Shown piece by piece: positions 58,516-64,000 of a stretch of 64,000 nt of DNA. Below the pieces are notes generated by a model. That model was not told the DNA's origin and searched no databases. It saw only the letters and a list, made by a program, of their open reading frames with translations. The position numbers and the translations under genes are program-made. Source of the DNA: Apostichopus japonicus (lineage: Eukaryota > Echinodermata > Holothuroidea > Aspidochirotida > Stichopodidae). Positions within the stretch are counted from its first letter, which is position 1. Each line of letters begins with the position of its first letter. The DNA lies in the NCBI RefSeq assembly GCF_037975245.1, contig NC_092568.1, positions 11,989,501 through 12,053,500 on the forward strand, in the 5' to 3' direction.

Positions 58516-59677
58516 GGGACGTAGCCAGGGGAGCAGGGGAGCGACTGCTCCCCCTTTGAGTGCCGAAAAAAATGTGTAAAAACTGTTGTTTTTTAGCATA
58601 GTATTTTGTCAGTGCTCTTTTGATCTTGAATACTCGTCAGCTCCGTTAACTCGGTTATAATCGTAATAACATGCAGGCCTACTGATTCAACTACTTACTT
58701 AGTTTGGCAGATGAAATTAGATAAATTTAGCCTATAGCCTATTTCAAACCTACAGTTGGCCACTGCGTAATAAAATACATATTGCCTACCTATAACCTCA
58801 CTAGATGGAATGTCACGAACCGTATGCACAACGACGACGACAAGTTCGTTCTCATCCGTTCTATGTTCGTCCTAAGTTGTTGCACGAACAACATGTTATG
58901 AAGCTAAGCTAGCAATCGTACGTGATACGCACTTCCTATAAATAATTATTACACTGTTAATACACGGAGATAACGATATTTTTTTAGGCCACTGCAAATC
59001 TGGCTGTCTTACAAAATATGAAAGTTTATATTGTCCATCAATTAAGTTCGTCAAATGTATTTAAGTCCAGACATTGGACAATAAACAAGAATCATCCTTC
59101 TGGAAAAATTGTAAAAGAGCACTATGTTTGTCTTTCTGATATATTATGTAAAAGAACATGTAAAAGAATTCAAACAGGAAACAAAATCTGCTGATAGTAT
59201 GATATCATATGATAATGATGAAATTGGCAACAAATTGCACCAGATCGCATCTATGGACCTTCAATTGTTCAAAAAATCTCAAAGGGGAGGGGGACACTCC
59301 CTCCCCTTAGACCCCTCCCCCATATCAATCGCAAAAAGTGCTTCCTCTTTCAAATTCCTGGCTACGACGGTGGGATATACATTGTCTCTATGGTATACAA
59401 TTAAAACACTCAATGCTAATCTACGGAAGTTTAAAAGTGCCATCAACATAAGCAAAAACTTTGCCCCATAAGGTACAAATGTATTGCAAAAGTTCGGAAC
59501 AAAAGTGCAGTCGCGAAAGATGGGGTGTCTAACTGACACTGACCGTATCGTTCACGATGAGTGCGGGGGGGGGGGGGGGGTACAAGGCAGCAGTCGGAAT
59601 TTTTTGACTCCAAAACCCATCCAGTTGGAATTTCAGCCACTACACCCCCCCAATCATCAGGCCTTAGCTACGTCCCT
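58516..59677. mobile_element. Possible inverted-repeat element
   Basis: AGGGACGTAGC at 58516-58526 is matched by its reverse complement GCTACGTCCCT at 59667-59677. Similar words recur at 58082. No target duplication could be fixed, and no transposase is seen between. This may be two halves of different copies. Confidence 0.3.
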
Positions 59678-59830
59678 GTCTGGGGGGGGGGCACTTGGGT
59701 GGCGCGATTTGTTTTGGGAGGGACGTGCCCCCACCCCACCAGGCCACCCTTGGCGACGCCACTGCAAGAACTAAAGGCTATGGGAGCAGTTATACGTGTT
59801 GCATCCTCCTCTTGCAACCTCTTAGCTTTT

Positions 59831-59990
59831 AGTGTGTTGTACACCGTACCCTGTCTTCGAGCAATGTCAAATGATTGCGCAATACAACCCCTGTACTCGA
59901 ACTTGGACATATTTTAGTGTGTTGTACACCGTACCCTGTCTTCGAGCGATGTCAAATGATTGCGCAATACAACCCCTGTACTCGAACTTC
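59831..59990 (+). repeat. 85-bp tandem duplication upstream of the P450 gene
   Basis: AGTGTGTTGTACACCGTACC and the following ~65 bases at 59831 are repeated at 59916 with almost no change (one base differs in TTCGAGCAATG / TTCGAGCGATG). It ends about 200 bases before the P450 start codon, so it may lie in the promoter or 5' UTR. Confidence 0.9.
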
Positions 59991-60193
59991 GTCAAAGTTG
60001 CGCAATCACATCGGGTCAACAGACAGCCTGTGCCATCATCACATAGCCATAAAACACACACGTTAGTGCTATCACAGTACACTGAGCGAAGCCCGAGGAA
60101 GCAGATCGTACCTCAATAACACTGTTTGATCAGTGCTCGTTTGCTTGGTTTACAGAAAGGGAGGCCTGTTCGCAAAGTCTCTTCGACATCAGC

Positions 60194-63100
60194 ATGGCTA
60201 TTTGGGAGTTCTTCTTCAGCCCGCTAACCTTAGGCTTAGGTGGCATTTGTTTTGCACTGTTTCTGGTGTAAGTACTCTGGACACAATCTAGGCTCACCCA
60301 GGACTAGACTACCTTATGCGAACTAGGCCTAACGTTACACCTTAATTGACTACTGTTGTCTTCGAAAAAAGTAATTAAATTACAAGGATAGTCGTAATTA
60401 AAATGCCAGTTAGTTGAACTGGGGTGCTGGTGACAGGAAAGTAAAGGGATACTGAAACCCACAGTATAGGATCATTAGCAGTGTAGTATTATTACTGAAA
60501 CTACAGTAGGCCTAGAATGTCTTTACTGTGCTTCTGATACAGCTATAGTCAAGTTGTGGCAGATTAGAAACAGCAACTACTGCATGTGGATATTATGTGA
60601 TCAATGCATAATACACTTTAACTGCTGTTTGATGGTTTGAAACTTGCAAGACCATAGTTTAAAGTTGGGAACAAGAGTTCAATAATTACAACCAGCAAAA
60701 AGTAACTTTCTATCATCATCCTTATCACCTTATCCATTAACCTTATCACCACTGTTGGTATGTTTTATAGATGAAAAAATATAAACATTAGAAAAACAAA
60801 GTAAAATAATTATTTTATGAATCAGCAGTAAATTGAATTTTTTCTGTTTTGATTTACTCTCAATAGTTCAGATTCTTGGAAGAAAACCTACTTCAGAAGA
60901 CATGGTATTCCTGGACCAAGACCTCTACCTATTCTTGGGAACATGTTGGATTGTTCAGAGGTTGGTTATCTGGGATATAATAACTGTTGTCATATATGCT
61001 AACTTTGAAGCTTAATACACTGGTCTTCAAATTGGGGCATGTGGACAAATTACTGTGTCTCCCTAGGTTTTAAAACCCTATTTATGCGGTCCACAGAGCC
61101 TTATAGCAAGGAATATCATAATCTAGGGCATTTTGTAAAATTATAGGGCCGTTGTGTGTCAGGACATTTCGGCTTACATGGAAAATTCAATCTCTTATTT
61201 CCCATACAATGTAATATTTCCACTAGTTTCACTGGCGTGCTTAAATTCTTTATGGCCCAAGGATCACGTACAAGATTTCAATCGTCGGAGCTAGATCATG
61301 TGGAAAGGATGGAGGGGAGAGAGTGGGGGGGGTGGGGTGAGGATGGTGCATAGGAGTGGATTATAGTAACCTGAAATACAGTAACTACATCTCTGTTGTT
61401 ATGCAAATATATTCATTCTAAAACTTTTAAATTCCTCAATTATGACATCAATAAATAATCAGTTGGAAAAAATTCATCGTCATAATAAATTTAAATTAAT
61501 AATTGAACACAGGATCATCTAAGCTTGTATGTATCAGCTTGTTGTTCAGTAATGGTGTAATGTGGATAGCAATGCCTTCTTCGGCCACTGTGCCAAGCTG
61601 GATCATTCTAAAATGTTGCAACATCTGTAGTAATTCATATCCAGTCTCAAATAATCAATTCATCTTAGTCATTCCAAAAACAAAAGAAAAGATCATGAAG
61701 GCTGTGTGGTTTCATTCTCTGTTAATAATTCACACTTCACCAAGTTCACCTCAATTTGGTGGGTGCAAAGTTTATTTGAATAACCTGATACAGTTGTTCC
61801 TACTGGTTTTTGTGTCCTTACAATCCAGTACTAGTAATTATTAACGAGTTCAGAAGTTGCAGAATATTGCGCAAGTTTAATTAGTATTGTAGGCAACAGT
61901 GTTGTTCGACTAAACCAGTCAGCATGTTTCATTTCAGACAGTCTTAAAAATTGTAATCCTTATTCACATTCCAAAAGATTCTTTCATTTTGCACTAGAGT
62001 GATTATTGCATTTTTTTAAATACAAATGATGTGACGATTCCTTTGTCACCCTTGTCCAGGCAATAAAGTACAATCACCTGTAGTGTGGCACTTAACCTGA
62101 AATGAAGTTTCCGCCAGTTTTATGATTAAAGCATTATAGTACACCTCATTATTATAATTTGTCATTGTCTTATTATAAGATGCATTTGCAAGTGAATGTC
62201 TATTTGATGACACTTCCCAATGTGTCATAATTCAAATTAGTTGATTTGTATATATGTTACTGCACTATTGCAAATCACTACTATATTAAACATATATGTT
62301 TCACCATTATAGTAGGTTTTTATTTTTATTTTTTTCAATCTTTGCATGTTATTTGATACTTAACTTGTAAAGCAACCTACTTCAGTAGCTTGAATAGTTT
62401 TTTTTTTTTCAAACAATGAAATGAAATGCTGATTAATTTTGATAAATTTTCCAATATGTGATTAATACTAATATGAAAATGTGTCTGTTTGACAAAGTAT
62501 GACAAGACATGATATCCAAATTGTTAATTAAATGCAAAAGAACAGTTTTAAAGTTGGTGGGTTTAAATGCATGCTGATAGTATCGTTAGTCATACTCAAT
62601 ATTCGTGGTGAGTGCTCGTCAACTGTCATTGCTAAAGATGGTTTTCTGCCATAGACTTTAATCCATGTGATACAGTAATTGCATTTTTTAAAAATTGATG
62701 AGAAAAAGGAGAGCAAAACTGATTAACCTTTGAAGGCCAGCACACTCTAAAATGATTAGTACAAATGGCAAAACATTACAAACAGTGTATTTCCAAATTA
62801 AAAACAACACAGTGTGAAACAGCTAGCACATTTCATGTTGAACAGTAGATTTAGTCAAAGCATACATGCAATCTATAAGAAAACACACTTTACAACAGCA
62901 CACTGTGTTTTGCTGTACACAGTAAAAAGGATTTATGCATATATATGCACATAACTAATCAAGTACACTGTTGTGTTTAATAGATTAATAAATGTATAAT
63001 CAGGAAGCTATCAACAACTCATGTTTCTTTTTCTCAATAAAGGGTATATGCACATAATGTAATCAAGTACACTGTTGTGTTTAATAGATTAATGAATGCA

Positions 63101-63418
63101 TAATCAGGAAACACTGTGTTTTGCTATACACAGTTAAAGGGATTTATGCTTTATATATGCACATAAAGTAATCAAGTACACTGTTGTGTTTAATAGATTA
63201 ATGAATGCATAATCAGGAAACACTGTGTTTTGCTATACACAGTTAAGGGATTTATGCTTTATATATGCACATAACGTAATCAAGTACACTGTTGTACATA
63301 ATAGATTAATGAATGTATAATCAGGAAGCTATATCATCAACTCATGTTTCTTTTTCTCATTAAAGGGTATGGCAGAAAACTTGTGCAATATGCGGGATGA
63401 GTATGGAAAGGTCTTTGG
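60194..63418 (+). CDS. CYP3-like cytochrome P450, first three exons
   Basis: N-terminal part of a microsomal haem monooxygenase, continuing past the window. Exons 60194-60267, 60867-60960 and 63366-63418 join with matching phases (2, 0, 2). The start MAIWEFFFSPLTLGLGG with a following hydrophobic run is an ER anchor. Exon 2 gives the proline-rich hinge HGIPGPRPLPILGNML. Exon 3 ends DEYGKVFG, equal to the 'KYGKVWG' segment of CYP3A. Exon lengths 94 and 53 nt equal those I recall for exons 2 and 3 of vertebrate CYP3A genes. The haem-binding Cys, I helix and EXXR lie outside, so the subfamily cannot be fixed; CYP3A or thromboxane-synthase-like (clan 3) is most likely. Intron 2 ends in a tandem repeat. 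Confidence 0.85.
62880..63360. repeat. ~120-bp tandem repeat in P450 intron 2
   Basis: About four copies of ATATGCACATAA-TAATCAAGTACACTG-style sequence followed by TTTAATAGATTAATGAATG, AATCAGGAA, and in the inner copies CACTGTGTTTTGCTATACAC. Copies start near 62940, 63045, 63155 and 63262. It ends directly before the exon at 63366; two copies include the CTCATGTTTCTTTTTCTCAATAAAGGG-like acceptor region in shorter form (63019-63045 and 63338-63366). Confidence 0.85.
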
Positions 63419-64000
63419 GTAAGTACTGTCTAACATGAGGGCAGCAGTCACTATACCATGAATATGTCAACAGGAAATACTGTAGCTAGTATATACTACG
63501 ACACTGCAACAGAAACAATGTCGATTTGAGACAATCTCGTCTCACATCCTTCAGTTCTGATCATCTCAACACCTCAGTAAAGTGTTTATAATGTTTCAAC
63601 ATATTTTTCTTAGACTTAGCTTCAAGTACATGAACTAAAATTGTGAAAGGATAGAGGGTATCGCCCATACCTTCTTCAAACTGCACAAACTGCAGTCAAG
63701 TATATTTTTACTACCCATTCCCCCTCCCCTTTCCATTTCCTCTACCATTTGGATTTGTACCATGAGCCTAAACTCCATCACATTGTGACCCAATATCATG
63801 GTATTAATAGTACACTGGAGTGTTTATATATATTAATAAAGATGATTGTTACTGAAATATTTGTGCATATATGTTAACAAATTAATAAAAAATGAATAAC
63901 TACATTCAGCCTAATGCACCATAGCTCACTTCTCCTCTTTTCTCTTCACTTCCCTCCTCCCTTCCTTCCCTCCTCCCTTCCTCATCCTCTGTGGCATCAT
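63419..64000 (+). other. Start of P450 intron 3
   Basis: After the GTAAGT donor at 63419 there is AT-rich sequence and a CT-rich run (63930-64000). No further exon is visible before the window ends. Confidence 0.6.

Larger units (their letters stand above)
53538..60193. other. Long intergenic region, repeats only
   Basis: Contains the DR1-bearing repeat (55060-55500) and a diverged relative (56330-56540), poly-G tracts (56755-56785, 57250, 57520, 59565), a small inverted-repeat cluster (58160-58262), an inverted pair of TAGCTACGTCCCT-type sequence (58516, 59667) and an 85-bp duplication (59831-59990). No splice-supported coding exon was found. Confidence 0.5.

Overview
The window is eukaryotic nuclear DNA: split genes with GT-AG introns, abundant microsatellites and minisatellites, poly-G tracts, and remnants of DNA transposons, SINEs and a LINE. 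Gene content and style (pecanex, DHRS7, an acetylcholine-receptor-like channel, a CYP3-like P450, AGGCCTA-rich repeats) suggest a marine deuterostome invertebrate. An echinoderm such as a sea cucumber is my best guess, not proven. All gene models were assembled by hand from splice sites with matching phases.

Layout: (1) 1-9878, + strand: the 3' two thirds of a pecanex-like protein 4 gene (PCNX4), eight exons, cut by the window start. (2) 9879-15919: its long 3' UTR and the convergent intergenic region, with a CCATGG-rich minisatellite. (3) 15920-25697, - strand: a DHRS7-like short-chain dehydrogenase in seven coding exons, with a hAT-type MITE carrying a perfect 8-bp target duplication in its last intron. 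The convergent PCNX4/DHRS7 pair matches the arrangement I recall at human 14q23.1. (4) 25698-30222: repeats. (5) 30223-36119: a probable ~5.9-kb terminal-inverted-repeat transposon containing three phase-matched exons of an uncharacterised protein and a possible SAM-like first exon; this is the least described object here. (6) 38903-48434, + strand: a nine-exon Cys-loop receptor of nicotinic type with a degraded agonist-binding aromatic box and an unusual pore, plus a huge ATGG microsatellite in one intron. (7) 51060-51960, - strand: a decayed LINE reverse transcriptase. (8) 52079-53327, + strand: a small non-RD protein kinase. (9) 53328-60193: repeats, including a ~150-bp repeat with perfect DR1 nuclear-receptor half-sites. 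(10) 60194 to beyond the window, + strand: the first three exons of a CYP3-like cytochrome P450.

The genes belong to unrelated pathways: membrane protein, steroid/retinoid-type oxidoreductase, ligand-gated channel, kinase, monooxygenase. Nothing suggests an operon or a functional cluster. The strongest novelty candidates are the TIR element with its orphan gene, the divergent receptor, and the tandemly duplicated splice acceptor in PCNX4.
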